The notes under the pieces are model-generated. The model did not search any database, had not been told where the DNA came from, and saw nothing but the letters and a program-made list of their open reading frames with translations. The translations under genes were made by a program, and so were the position numbers. This document shows positions 17,252 through 24,841 of a stretch of DNA of 29,920 bases, piece after piece (position 1 is the first letter of the stretch; each line of letters opens with the position of its first letter). Origin of the DNA: SAR202 cluster bacterium Io17-Chloro-G6 (lineage in GTDB: Bacteria; Chloroflexota; Dehalococcoidia; UBA3495); assembly GCA_002816585.1 (NCBI GenBank), contig MUCT01000046.1, positions 1 through 29,920 on the forward strand, given 5' to 3'.

Positions 17252-18249
17252 CTAGCATCACAAATAGAGTCCTAAAAATACCGTTTTTTGCCTTGGCCAC
17301 ATTCGGCATCGTATTAGCCGTGGCCTGCGGTTCCTCCGCCACGGCCACCCTGGCGCCGCCGCCAACCTCCGCTCCGGCCGACCCCACGGCCATAACCCCC
17401 ATCTTGGCCACCACCGTATTGGAGGTAGGAGAGCAGCGGCTGGCCTTTCTTCTGACCACGACCAAAGGATTGATCAAAGCTCCCACCGCCTTGGTCACTC
17501 CGGCGAACCTCGACGGCGATGGGGCGCCGGGTGAGACATTGGAAGCCCAGTTCAACCTATGGCCTTACGGTATCCGTGGGTCTTACAGCGCCTACGTCAA
17601 CTTCGACCGCGCCGGGCGGTGGCGTCTGGACGTCCAGGTAGACAACCCAGAAGGGGTGGACCAAGTACAGATTGAAGTTGAAGTCATGGAGCGGTCGCCG
17701 GTTCCAGCGCTGGGTAGCATTGCCCCTCTCAGTATCACCAAGACCCTGGAGGGAAAAGGAGACATCGCCAAGGTGACCACTGACTATACCCCTGACCCGG
17801 GCCTGTATCAGCTGACCATCAAAGAGGCGGTGGAGAACCCTCTGCCGTCGGTGGTGGTGTTTGCCAGCCCGGCCTTCTGCACCAGCCCCACCTGCGGGCC
17901 CCAAGTGGACACAGTGAGCGAATTGAAGGACGCATACCGGGGGCGGGCAAATTTCATCCACGTTGAGATCTACGACAATCCCGACGAGATTCAAGGTGAC
18001 CTGGAGCGGGCCGAGATATTTAGTGTGGTCGATGACTGGGGCCTCACCTCCATCGAGGATTATTTCAACGAGAGTTGGACCTTTATCATGGATGCCGACG
18101 GGCAGATTTTGGATCGATTCGAAGGCTTCGCGACACTGAAAGAGCTTGAAGCCGCCCTTCTACAAGCACTCCCCCCTGGCATAGGCCGCCGCGGCCAGCC
18201 AACCATCGACCGAAGGGTTCGGCCACGGGTCATCTTGGATAGACGATAG
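17248..18249 (+). CDS. Lipoprotein with C-terminal thioredoxin-like domain
   Basis: A 333-residue lipoprotein, third in a coupled set (ATGA overlap with the previous gene). The signal peptide ends in LAVAC with Cys27, followed by a Pro/Ala/Thr spacer. Residues about 60-150 form a beta-rich domain (LNLDGDGAPGETLEAQF-like region, then YSAYVNFDRAGRWRLDVQVDNPEG) like the immunoglobulin-like domains of copper or FixH/YtkA-type proteins. The C-terminal half is thioredoxin-like, with Cys211-x4-Cys216 in SPAFCTSPTCGP at the redox position and a WTFIMDADGQILDRFEGF strand. The CxxxxC spacing differs from thioredoxin and recalls SCO or peroxiredoxin-like proteins. A role in envelope redox or metal handling is inferred. 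Confidence 0.8.
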   Translation: MTSITNRVLKIPFFALATFGIVLAVACGSSATATLAPPPTSAPADPTAITPILATTVLEVGEQRLAFLLTTTKGLIKAPTALVTPANLDGDGAPGETLEAQFNLWPYGIRGSYSAYVNFDRAGRWRLDVQVDNPEGVDQVQIEVEVMERSPVPALGSIAPLSITKTLEGKGDIAKVTTDYTPDPGLYQLTIKEAVENPLPSVVVFASPAFCTSPTCGPQVDTVSELKDAYRGRANFIHVEIYDNPDEIQGDLERAEIFSVVDDWGLTSIEDYFNESWTFIMDADGQILDRFEGFATLKELEAALLQALPPGIGRRGQPTIDRRVRPRVILDRR

Positions 18250-18279
18250 GGCGGCCGTCATAGCCCGGCAAGATTTTGG

Positions 18280-18308
18280 TTGACAGTTAATCTTACCCTC
18301 TCTAAACT
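18280..18308 (+). promoter_or_regulatory. Sigma-70-like promoter for the DUF3500 gene
   Basis: A perfect TTGACA at 18280-18285, a 17-base spacer, and TAAACT at 18303-18308 (4/6). It starts 31 bases after the end of the lipoprotein operon and about 66 bases of leader would precede the TTG at 18381. Confidence 0.7.
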
Positions 18309-18380
18309 CCCGGAAAATACGATTAGTCCTTCCAATTGGGTTCTGGATCCGGAAGGACGCTACTGGAAGGAGCGCTCAAA

Positions 18381-19370
18381 TTGGCCACACAGCAAGCAGC
18401 AACTCCGCAAGCGGTTGGTCAGATGTCCGACGCCGCCAAAGCCTTTGTCAGCAGCCTGAACGCCGAACAGAAAGCTAAGGCCACGTTCCAATATATGGAT
18501 GGCGAGCGGATATTCTGGTACTACCCGCCCATGAACCGCCACGGTCTGCCCTTACGGGACATGGAGCCGGCTCAACGCGAACTGGCGATGGCGGTCATGG
18601 CCAGTGGCCTCACTCCTGAGTCCTATGAGCAGGCCAAGCTAATCATCGAGCACGAAGACGTCCTTGGACCTCTGGAAAAAGAAAACGGGATCGAGACCTT
18701 CGTCCGCGACACGTCACTCTATTATTTCACCATCTTTGGTGAGCCCGGCGACAAAGACCCCTGGGGGTGGAGGGTGGAAGGCCACCATGTCTCCATCCAC
18801 TTCAGCATCATGGGTGACAAAGTCATCAGCACCACGCCCTTCTTCTTCGGGGCCAATCCCGCTGAAGTCCGGAAGGGTCCCAAGACCGGGCTGCGCATCC
18901 TGGGCGACCGCGAAGACCTGGCCTTCGACCTAATGAATTCTCTGGACCAGAAGCAGGTGGAGGAATCGATTATCTGCGAGGCCGCGCCAGCCGACATCGT
19001 TACCTTCAATTCCTCCAAGGCATCGCTGATGACCTACGAGGGACTACCGGCGTCCAAAATGAACGGCGCTCAGAAAGAATTGCTGCTGGCTCTGGTCTCG
19101 GAGTACGTGAACCAGGTGCGCACCGAGTTGGCAGCACAGAAGTTAGCCGACCTGAAGGAGACGGGGCTGGACCATCTGCACCTTGCTTGGGCCGGACCGG
19201 TGACCAAGGACGAGCCACACTACTACCGCATTCACGGCGGTGACTTTGTGGTCGAGTTCGACAACCGGCAGGACGGCGCAAATCACATCCACTCGGTCTG
19301 GCGCGACGTTGAAAATGACTTTGCGGCGGACGTGCTGCGGGACCATCTTTTGCTTTACCACGTCATTTAG
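18381..19370 (+). CDS. DUF3500 family protein
   Basis: A 329-residue cytoplasmic protein of the DUF3500 family, function unknown. Family features seen are KATFQYMDGERIFWYYPP near the start, GLPLRDMEPAQRELAMAVMASGL, the central DPWGWRVEGHHVSIHFSIMGD, and the C-terminal HLAWAGPVTKDEPHYYRIHGGDFVVEFDN with HIHSVWRDVENDF. The many conserved His and Asp/Glu residues suggest a metal site, but that is inference. A TTG start at 18381 is preferred because GGAAGGAG lies 8 bases upstream; a TTG at 18336 would add 15 residues without an SD site. It has its own promoter and ends before a bidirectional terminator. Confidence 0.85.
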   Translation: MATQQAATPQAVGQMSDAAKAFVSSLNAEQKAKATFQYMDGERIFWYYPPMNRHGLPLRDMEPAQRELAMAVMASGLTPESYEQAKLIIEHEDVLGPLEKENGIETFVRDTSLYYFTIFGEPGDKDPWGWRVEGHHVSIHFSIMGDKVISTTPFFFGANPAEVRKGPKTGLRILGDREDLAFDLMNSLDQKQVEESIICEAAPADIVTFNSSKASLMTYEGLPASKMNGAQKELLLALVSEYVNQVRTELAAQKLADLKETGLDHLHLAWAGPVTKDEPHYYRIHGGDFVVEFDNRQDGANHIHSVWRDVENDFAADVLRDHLLLYHVI

Positions 19371-19508
19371 TTCAGTTGGGAACGACGCCCCGTGATTTCA
19401 GCCACACTCCGGAAATAGAGGCGAACTTCATCAAATCGAATGCTGAAATAGGTTTAGCGATTAAACGTTGTGGGGACTGATCGACTTCGACCGATAGAGA
19501 ATTGGCAA

Positions 19509-19546
19509 AAAAATAGGCCGGCTGTTGGGGAGACCGGCCTATTTTT
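19509..19546. terminator. Bidirectional rho-independent terminator
   Basis: A 13-bp stem (19509-19521 with 19534-19546), 12-base loop, with A-run on the left and T-run on the right. It lies between the convergent DUF3500 and globin genes and can end both transcripts. Confidence 0.9.
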
Positions 19547-19579
19547 ACTGGAATTGCGCCAAGTGGTTTGGCGTGGCTG

Positions 19580-19993
19580 TTAGGCCACCTTGGCGCTTGC
19601 TTCCTTCATCACTGCGGCTAACAGCATATAGGTCTCGGTCCAGGCGCTCTTGACCTCTGGGGTAAAAGCCTCGCCCAGGCCCTGCTCCAGCGTCCACAAT
19701 AGGGCCGAAGCCACCGAACCGTAATGCTTTTCCTGTACTCCGTACCCGCCGTGGCGGCGGCCCAAGTCCTGCACAGCCGGAACCAGGCCTTCCAAGTCGT
19801 TCAGGCCCTGTACCGCTTCCGTAATCATCGCCATCAACTTCCGGCCCTGTTCTTTCAGGTCGCCTTTGAAAAGGACCTTGGTTGAGGGATCGGTCTCAAA
19901 CAACCGGCCGTAAAACAACTCGGCCGCCATATCCGAGATAGGGATTACCTTGCTCCAAGAGCTTTGAACTAGCGTGATCTGATTTGCGTCCAA
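19580..19993 (-). CDS. Single-domain globin
   Basis: A 137-residue haem protein of the flavohaemoglobin-like or Vitreoscilla haemoglobin group, without the reductase domain. ITLVQSSWSKV opens helix A; ELFYGRLFETDP is the helix B/C region with the tyrosine; LFKGDLKEQGRKLM contains the likely distal Gln49; LGRRHGGYGV holds the proximal His81; LLWTLEQGLGEAFTPEVKSAW closes the fold. Such globins bind oxygen or detoxify nitric oxide using an outside reductase. The TTG at 19993 is preferred because GGAGG lies about 5 bases upstream and the protein starts just before helix A; an ATG at 20047 would add 18 residues. It appears to be a single-gene unit. Confidence 0.92.
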   Translation of the reverse strand: MDANQITLVQSSWSKVIPISDMAAELFYGRLFETDPSTKVLFKGDLKEQGRKLMAMITEAVQGLNDLEGLVPAVQDLGRRHGGYGVQEKHYGSVASALLWTLEQGLGEAFTPEVKSAWTETYMLLAAVMKEASAKVA

Positions 19994-20556
19994 GAATTCC
20001 TCCACTATTCGACGTCCACCGGTGTTCAGGACCTCAGCCTGGCACACGGTATCGTTGCTTTCTTAAGCAAAACCATATATTTGCCCGGAATTAACTTCAA
20101 GCCTCAGACAACCGGTGGGGATTCCGGCCGTAAAGAAGCGGGTCTAGCTCTATTTGGTTCGTGAGACTGCCATAACCCTGTTTGGCTGGTATGCCAACTA
20201 TACATAGAGCATCCCACGTGGAGACTGGATTCACAGTGAAACTACCACTCCGATACACACACGCCATCCGAGAATACTATCTCCAAATTAGCCCCATAAT
20301 ATCTTTATGCACCTTATTTCTGTAACGTAGAAGCTCGACAAATCACCGGTACGGCACACAGAAATTGAAATGGCCGGCGAACCCCCTGGAAAATTCAAGC
20401 TTGTGCGCCACTATGCCCTCTGCTAGAATCTCCACGAACCTCGTTGGTTCGATTAATAACGGCGCCTTCAGGAACGGTGGCTGTCGTAGGGCCGAAGTTC
20501 CTTGTGCGCACGAATTAGAAGAGGATGAGTTCAGAACGGTTTTAGGAGGTATTTCT
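19994..20556. other. Divergent gap, globin and dienelactone hydrolase
   Basis: About 560 bases between divergent genes. It must hold the globin promoter (minus) and holds a plausible plus-strand promoter at 20401-20429. A 6-bp hairpin (CGAACC/GGTTCG, 20435-20451) sits right at the predicted transcription start, and the leader to the hydrolase would be about 120 bases. No coding frame looks real. Confidence 0.4.
20401..20429 (+). promoter_or_regulatory. Probable promoter of the dienelactone hydrolase gene
   Basis: TTGTGC at 20401-20406 (3/6), 17-base spacer, TAGAAT at 20424-20429 (5/6). The -35 box is weak, so an activator may be needed. Confidence 0.45.
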
Positions 20557-21324
20557 ATGCCATCATTTTGGGAGAACCTACGATTTGCCGGCGTGCGGGA
20601 AATGGACGACTTGGCGGGCGCTCAGGGAATGGATATGGCGACCTATGTTAGTCACCCATCGCCATCGCAAGGCAACAGCTTCCCGGCGGTTATCGTGATC
20701 ATGGAGGCCTTTGGGGTTACCGGCCACATCGAGAAGGTCTGTGATCAGTACGCCGCCAATGGTTACGTGGCAATCGCCCCAGCTCTATACCACCGTCAGC
20801 ATCCCAACCCCAAGCTGGGATACGACGAGATGCCAGCGGTGCAGCAGTACATGGGGGCGTTGCGGGATGACGAGCTCGTCGAAGACGTAAACGTTGCCAT
20901 AGATTACCTGCAACACCGCTATCAGCGGACTGCAGGCCAGAAGATCGGTATCGTGGGTTACTGCGTAGGCGGGCGGATCACCTACCTGGCGGCCACCAGC
21001 TGCCCGGGCCTCAGCGCCGCCTCGGTATACTATGGCGGCCGCATCCTGGCGCCCTTCGGCGACGGTCCTGCCCCCATCGACCTTACGGAGAACATCAAGA
21101 TTCCCGTGATGGGCAATTTCGGCGAAACGGATGAGAATCCGTCACCAGCCGATGTCGCTACCATCGATGCGAAGTTGACGGCTGCCGGAGTGAACCACGA
21201 CTTTAAGTCGTACCCCGGCGCCGGTCACGGCTTCAACTGTGACGACCGGGGCAGCTACAACGAGGCAGCGGCCACCGACGCCTTTACCCGGACGTTGGGC
21301 TGGTTCAACCAATACGTCAAATAA
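20557..21324 (+). CDS. Dienelactone hydrolase family protein
   Basis: A 255-residue alpha/beta-hydrolase of the dienelactone hydrolase family. The catalytic triad is visible: Cys136 in GYCVGGR, Asp192 in FGETDENPS, His224 in GAGHGFN; Glu50 in VIMEAFGV matches the Glu that controls the cysteine in the type enzyme. The type reaction opens dienelactone to maleylacetate in chloroaromatic breakdown, but many members have other ester substrates. The ATG at 20557 has AGGAGGT 6 bases upstream; the open frame before it is not conserved-looking. It stands alone between its promoter and a clear terminator. Confidence 0.92.
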   Translation: MPSFWENLRFAGVREMDDLAGAQGMDMATYVSHPSPSQGNSFPAVIVIMEAFGVTGHIEKVCDQYAANGYVAIAPALYHRQHPNPKLGYDEMPAVQQYMGALRDDELVEDVNVAIDYLQHRYQRTAGQKIGIVGYCVGGRITYLAATSCPGLSAASVYYGGRILAPFGDGPAPIDLTENIKIPVMGNFGETDENPSPADVATIDAKLTAAGVNHDFKSYPGAGHGFNCDDRGSYNEAAATDAFTRTLGWFNQYVK

Positions 21325-21351
21325 CACAAAAGTCTTAACCCAAGCACACTT

Positions 21352-21386
21352 GACCCGGACGGAGTCTGGCCCTGTCCGGGTCTTTT
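21352..21386 (+). terminator. Rho-independent terminator
   Basis: A 9-bp GC-rich stem (21352-21360 with 21374-21382), 13-base loop, then TTTT. It lies 28 bases after the dienelactone hydrolase stop. Confidence 0.85.
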
Positions 21387-21435
21387 ATTTCGTCAGCGCC
21401 CTCGGTTACTTTGTCAGCACAAAGAGCATAAGGGC

Positions 21436-21464
21436 TTGTTATCAAAAGGCGTGACGAATAGAAT
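21436..21464 (+). promoter_or_regulatory. Probable promoter of the deiodinase-like gene
   Basis: TTGTTA at 21436-21441 (4/6), 17-base spacer, TAGAAT at 21459-21464 (5/6). It lies after the preceding terminator and 60 bases before the ATG, giving a simple single-gene unit. Confidence 0.6.
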
Positions 21465-21524
21465 GGCCCATAATTTAACCAGGCTCGGCTTAGGCTGGCT
21501 AGAGCGGAGCAGGGGAAGGCTAGA

Positions 21525-22265
21525 ATGCTGAAAGCAGACCGCGACCAGATAATGGCGAACCTACAAGAGGACGAACGGAAACAGTTCCGACAGTTCATCG
21601 ATAATTACCGGACCGAGCGCAAAGCGTCCTCCCGCGGACAAACGCCGGCGCGGGAGATGCTGGACGCAGTTAGCTCAGACCTTACCAACAAGCTGCGTCA
21701 GGCCATGGAAGCTGTGGTTGCCAGGGACGAGATGGGTCCGAATGCCGGAGAGGTCCCACCGGATTTCAACCTGAAACGTATGGGTTCCGAAGAACGGGTC
21801 CGGCTGTCCGGTTTCAAAGACCAACGTCCCGTCGCCCTGATCTTTGGTAGTTACACTTGACCCCCCTTCCGCGCTCAGGTCGAGCGCATGGAGCGACTCT
21901 ACCGCCAGTACCAAGACCGGGTCGAATTCTTCGTGGTCTACGTTCAGGAAGCCCACCCCACCGATGGCTGGCAGGTCGATGCCAACGTAAACGATGGTGT
22001 GTACCTACGCCAGCACCAGAGCTTCGATGAGCGGGATGATGCGGCCCAGTCATGCACCATTGGATTGCACATCTCAATCCCAACGTTGGTGGAAGAGATG
22101 GACAACTCAATCGACGAAGCCTATGGGGCGGCCCCGGAGCGCCTGTATCTGATCGGCAAGGACGGCAAAGTCATCTATCACGGCGGCGCCGGCCCCCACT
22201 TCTTCGACCTTGAAGAATTGGACGGCGCCCTCCAAAGACTGGAGGCTGAAGCCAAAGTCAGCTAG
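21525..22265 (+). CDS. Iodothyronine-deiodinase-like selenoprotein (in-frame TGA = Sec112)
   Basis: One reading frame of 246 residues interrupted only by a TGA at 21858-21860. The surrounding peptide is LIFGSYT-U-PPFRAQVERM, matching the deiodinase active site FGSCT-U-PPF of vertebrates, where U is selenocysteine. Downstream come FFVVYVQEAHPTDGW (the deiodinase EAHxSDGW motif with His and Glu) and ERLYLIGKDGKVIYHGGAGPHFF (like PERLY...GKSGPW). The fold is thioredoxin-like; the N-terminal 95 residues are a charged helical extension. A hairpin with loop AGGTC follows the TGA at SECIS distance. The start ATG has GGGGAAGG upstream. It is probably a Sec-dependent redox enzyme; reductive dehalogenation is possible but unproven. 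Reading it as a pseudogene is unlikely because conservation continues across the TGA and no frameshift is present. Confidence 0.93.
21871..21887 (+). promoter_or_regulatory. Bacterial SECIS element of the deiodinase-like gene
   Basis: GCGCTC (21871-21876), loop AGGTC (21877-21881), GAGCGC (21882-21887): a perfect 6-bp stem. The loop begins 16 bases after the TGA. The loop sequence AGGUC and its distance match the E. coli fdhF SECIS (loop AGGUCU, 17 bases after UGA) recognised by SelB. A lower TCC/GGA helix (21868-21870, 21890-21892) with a two-base bulge may extend it. Confidence 0.88.
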
Positions 22266-22278
22266 CTATAATAGGACG

Positions 22279-22307
22279 AAAAAAGCCCGCCAAACGCGGG
22301 CTTTTTT
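22279..22307. terminator. Bidirectional rho-independent terminator
   Basis: A perfect 12-bp stem (22279-22290 with 22296-22307), loop CAAAC, with A6 on the left and T6 on the right. It lies between the deiodinase-like gene (plus) and the ThDP decarboxylase genes (minus) and serves both. Confidence 0.93.
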
Positions 22308-22328
22308 ATTGGGACCGGAATTCAGGGA

Positions 22329-22901
22329 TTAATGGCCGGGCTGTCTGGGCTCCACAAAAGTGTTTCGGAACCGGTACAGCGTGAACTCCGGTTCAACTGG
22401 GGCCACCGGCAAGTACCCGGCCTCTTCTATCTTGGCCACGATGAAATTGGGCCCTTCGGTCACCAGGGCTTCAGAGACAGCCGCTTCAAGGTCTTCGAGG
22501 TCAGACACCGTTTTCGTCCGGGTGATACCACAGCTGCGGGCCACCTGCTCCAAGTCGGTGCCCATGCCGGTGTGGCTGGTCTGGCCGCCGGTCTGGCCCC
22601 ATTTCTCGTTATCCCAGACCACGACAGTCAGGTTTTTGGGTTTCTCCCGGCCGATGGATGCAATGGTACCCATATTCATTAACATCGAGCCATCGCCGTC
22701 CAGAGATATGACCTGTTCTTCGGTGGCCATGGCCATCCCCAGGGCGATGGACGAGCACAGGCCCATGCTGCCGTAGGTGTAGAAATTGCGGTCCCGGTGC
22801 CCGGCGTGCCAGAGCTCGTCCGAAGTTGGACCCAAGTTGCTGACGATGGGCGAATCGCCGGCCAGGCGTGATACTAACTGAGTGGCCTCGAACCTAAGCA
22901 A
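22329..22901 (-). CDS. ThDP-dependent decarboxylase, beta (PP-domain) subunit
   Basis: The cofactor-binding half of a two-subunit thiamine diphosphate enzyme, 190 residues. The ThDP/Mg motif is GDGSMLMNMG (69-78) with the partner Asn98 in WDNEKWGQTGGQ. The sequence resembles the beta subunit of sulfopyruvate decarboxylase (ComE) and the C-terminal half of phosphonopyruvate decarboxylase. It starts with TTG at 22901, inside the 3-prime end of the alpha subunit gene (8-base overlap), with GGAGG about 5 bases upstream. The likely reaction is decarboxylation of a 3-substituted pyruvate to the aldehyde; which one (sulfo-, phosphono- or other) cannot be told. No sulfolactate or phosphonate gene is seen next to it. 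Confidence 0.88.
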   Translation of the reverse strand: MLRFEATQLVSRLAGDSPIVSNLGPTSDELWHAGHRDRNFYTYGSMGLCSSIALGMAMATEEQVISLDGDGSMLMNMGTIASIGREKPKNLTVVVWDNEKWGQTGGQTSHTGMGTDLEQVARSCGITRTKTVSDLEDLEAAVSEALVTEGPNFIVAKIEEAGYLPVAPVEPEFTLYRFRNTFVEPRQPGH

Positions 22902-23400
22902 GCTTGCCTCCGTGCAACAGTTGAGTCAGGCACACCGCCATTGGCTGCCGGTTGGCGTAGCAGAGCTTCATTGCGCCGTCCAGAATTTTGTCCAAGTTGC
23001 GGTCGTCTTCCAGAGTGAAGTGCACCAATCCCAGCTGGTCCAATATCGGCCTGACGGCGCGCCCCATGGCCACCTGGGCGATGTTGAACTCGCCTGCCCC
23101 TCCCCGGAGATTGATGAACATGGGGATGGGAGTCCGGGCGGGCAGGCACAGACTGGTCAGGGCGTTGACGCTGTTGCCGAACCCGCTGGACTGCATGAAC
23201 ACGGCGGCGTTACGCCCGGCCGCGTAGGAGCCGACGGCGATGCCGATGGCCTCCTCTTCTCTGGTCGCCGACACCAGCCTGAAGAATGGGTCCTGGTCGA
23301 TGAGGCTGGTTACCTGATGGATTGATATGTCAGGCACGTAGGCAATGAGGGACGTGTCCCAGTCCTTAAGCGCCTTGACGATGGTTTCCGCCCAGTTCAT
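22894..23400 (-). CDS. ThDP-dependent decarboxylase, alpha (PYR-domain) subunit
   Basis: The pyrimidine-binding half of the same enzyme, 168 residues. The cluster TREEEAIGIAVGSYAAG holds the glutamate (Glu48-50 region) that activates ThDP, and AVFMQSSGFGNSVNALTSL and the PIPMFINLRG strand are as in sulfopyruvate decarboxylase alpha (ComD) and phosphonopyruvate decarboxylase. The ATG has GGGAG 6 bases upstream. It is first in the operon and divergent from the flavin reductase gene. The split PYR/PP arrangement as two adjacent genes is that of ComDE. Confidence 0.88.
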   Translation of the reverse strand: MNWAETIVKALKDWDTSLIAYVPDISIHQVTSLIDQDPFFRLVSATREEEAIGIAVGSYAAGRNAAVFMQSSGFGNSVNALTSLCLPARTPIPMFINLRGGAGEFNIAQVAMGRAVRPILDQLGLVHFTLEDDRNLDKILDGAMKLCYANRQPMAVCLTQLLHGGKLA

Positions 23401-23530
23401 GTGTGTCTCCCGTACTGACCCGCCGTAATTACTTACCTGGCCGCCGTGCCCCGGACAACCCCGGTTTCCAACGACAGCCCCAGGCGTGAGCGGCTCTCAA
23501 CATAACAGTGGGACTTTGGATTGTCAAAAC

Positions 23531-23559
23531 TTGGCGGCCCTTCACCGGAAGGATATAAT
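23531..23559 (+). promoter_or_regulatory. Promoter of the flavin reductase-UGSC operon
   Basis: TTGGCG at 23531-23536 (3/6), 17-base spacer, perfect TATAAT at 23554-23559. The leader to the TTG start would be about 47 bases. Confidence 0.65.
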
Positions 23560-23612
23560 CGCTCTAGCAACTGGGACAGACCCCGGCTGCGGTATAAAGC
23601 GGAGGTATTGGT

Positions 23613-24239
23613 TTGAAGATCGACCCACTGAACTTTGAGGGATTCAATCGCGTGTTGACTGGAGTGATTGTTCCCAGACCTATCGCATTCGTCTCTACCA
23701 TCTCGACCGACGGTGTGGTTAACCTGGCGCCCTACTCCTTCTTCAATGCTGTGTCCTACGACACTGTCGTTTTCTCTTCTTCCCGTAACGTGGGGGATAA
23801 GAGCAAAGACACCTTGCGAAACATCGAGGAGACACGAGAGTTCGTTGTAAATATTGTGGTAGACCCGATCGCTGGAGCCATGAATTCGACCGCCGCGGAG
23901 TATCCCGAGGATGTGGACGAGTTCGCCATTGCAGGGCTCACCCATGCGCCATCGGAGATCGTGAAGGCCCCCAGGGTAGCCGAGTCGCCGGTGAACATCG
24001 AATGCAAGTTGGACCAGGTGGTGACCATCGGTTCCGGTGAACACGAGCACGGTTTGGTCATCGGCACAATCCTCTTGATGCACGTACGCGACGACATCAT
24101 CGACGGGCACCGCATCGACCAATCCAAGCTCATGGCCACTGGCCGTATGGCGGGCAACATGTACTGTCACACCGGCGACCGCTTCGAACTGGTGCGCCCG
24201 GTCTACGACCCGGAGAAGAGTTTATCTGCCAACCGGTAA
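23613..24239 (+). CDS. Flavin reductase-like FMN-binding protein
   Basis: A 208-residue protein of the flavin reductase-like (DIM6/NtaB type) FMN-binding split-barrel family. The N-terminal GVIVPRPIAFVSTISTDGVVNLAPYSFFNAVS is the FMN-binding signature; the later NIECKLDQVVTIGSGEHEHGLVIGTILLMHV matches the family's second conserved part. The TTG start has GGAGG 7 bases upstream and a perfect -10 box further up. The next gene, the UGSC selenoprotein, follows after 62 bases with no terminator between, so the two are probably cotranscribed. It could supply reduced flavin or use FMN for its own oxidoreductase reaction; the substrate is unknown. Confidence 0.9.
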   Translation: MKIDPLNFEGFNRVLTGVIVPRPIAFVSTISTDGVVNLAPYSFFNAVSYDTVVFSSSRNVGDKSKDTLRNIEETREFVVNIVVDPIAGAMNSTAAEYPEDVDEFAIAGLTHAPSEIVKAPRVAESPVNIECKLDQVVTIGSGEHEHGLVIGTILLMHVRDDIIDGHRIDQSKLMATGRMAGNMYCHTGDRFELVRPVYDPEKSLSANR

Positions 24240-24301
24240 GCGCCACCAAAACGAGGTGATAACGACAACTAGGCAACCAGCAGAGGAAAAGGAGCAGGAT
24301 T

Positions 24302-24841
24302 GTGGCCAGCAAAATGTCTATACTCAGCCCGGCGGCCGAGGCGTGGCGTCCCATGGACGACAACATCCCCCATATTTCCGACCTTCAGGGGGCCACTGTA
24401 GCAATCCTGAACAACCGCTGGACCAGCATGAATATCATCGCCGAGCAGATCGGAATTGTGCTCAAGGAACAGTACGGTGTGGCCGAGGTATTTGAGAAAC
24501 TGATCCCGCTGGCCTCCGCCGCTCCCCAGGAGACCTTCGATGAGGTTGAAGCGCGCGCCCAATTCGCCATCGTGGGCCTGGCAAATTGAGGGTCGTGCAC
24601 AGCGTGGAGTGTCCACGACAGCGTAAAACTGATTAGGAGCGGCATGCCCTCCGTGGTGCTGGTGACTGAGCGGTTCACCACTCTGGCCAAGGCGTCCATG
24701 CGGGGCAACGGCGTGCCCGATGCGCCCATGGTGGTCCTCCCCAAGACTGAACTTACCGAGTACGTCGAACCCGAGGTGGTCAGGTCCGTGGCCATGGAAG
24801 CGGTGGACCTGATAGTCTCCCAACTGCGCGGGCCGGAATAA
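24302..24841 (+). CDS. UGSC-family selenoprotein (in-frame TGA = Sec96)
   Basis: One reading frame of 179 residues interrupted only by a TGA at 24587-24589. Across it the peptide reads AIVGLAN-U-GSCTAWSVHDSVKLIRSGMPSVVLVTE, i.e. Sec96-Gly-Ser-Cys99, the defining motif of the UGSC selenoprotein family known from marine metagenomes. Sec and Cys two residues apart could form a selenenylsulfide, so a redox role is likely; the reaction is unknown. Conserved-looking sequence continues to the end (VTERFTTLAKASMRGNGVPDAPMVVLP). GTG at 24302 has AAGGAG 8 bases upstream; ATG 24314 is an alternative. It follows the flavin reductase-like gene by 62 bases. A plain reading would call two fragments of 95 and 65 residues, which misses the active site. 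Confidence 0.92.
24603..24617 (+). promoter_or_regulatory. Candidate SECIS element of the UGSC gene
   Basis: CGTGGA (24603-24608), loop GTG (24609-24611), TCCACG (24612-24617): a perfect 6-bp stem whose small loop starts with G, beginning 19 bases after the TGA, within the usual bacterial SECIS range. A competing longer fold, GTCGTG with CACGAC around the same region, is possible, so the exact structure is less certain than for the deiodinase-like gene. Confidence 0.7.

Noticed and set aside
21325..21524. Selenocysteine tRNA (selC) or other Sec machinery near the selenoprotein genes
   Set aside because: I looked through the gaps for a long-arm tRNA with a TCA anticodon and saw none; no protein in the window resembles SelA, SelB or SelD.
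21525..22265. Pseudogene or sequencing error at the TGA in the deiodinase-like gene
   Set aside because: The frame is the same on both sides, the TGA sits exactly at the catalytic Sec position of the family, and a SECIS-like hairpin follows. Chance stop codons do not show this.
24302..24841. Two separate small genes (24302-24589 and 24644-24841)
   Set aside because: The second would lack a sensible N-terminus, both parts are in one frame, and the bases between them encode the conserved GSCTAWSVHD stretch.
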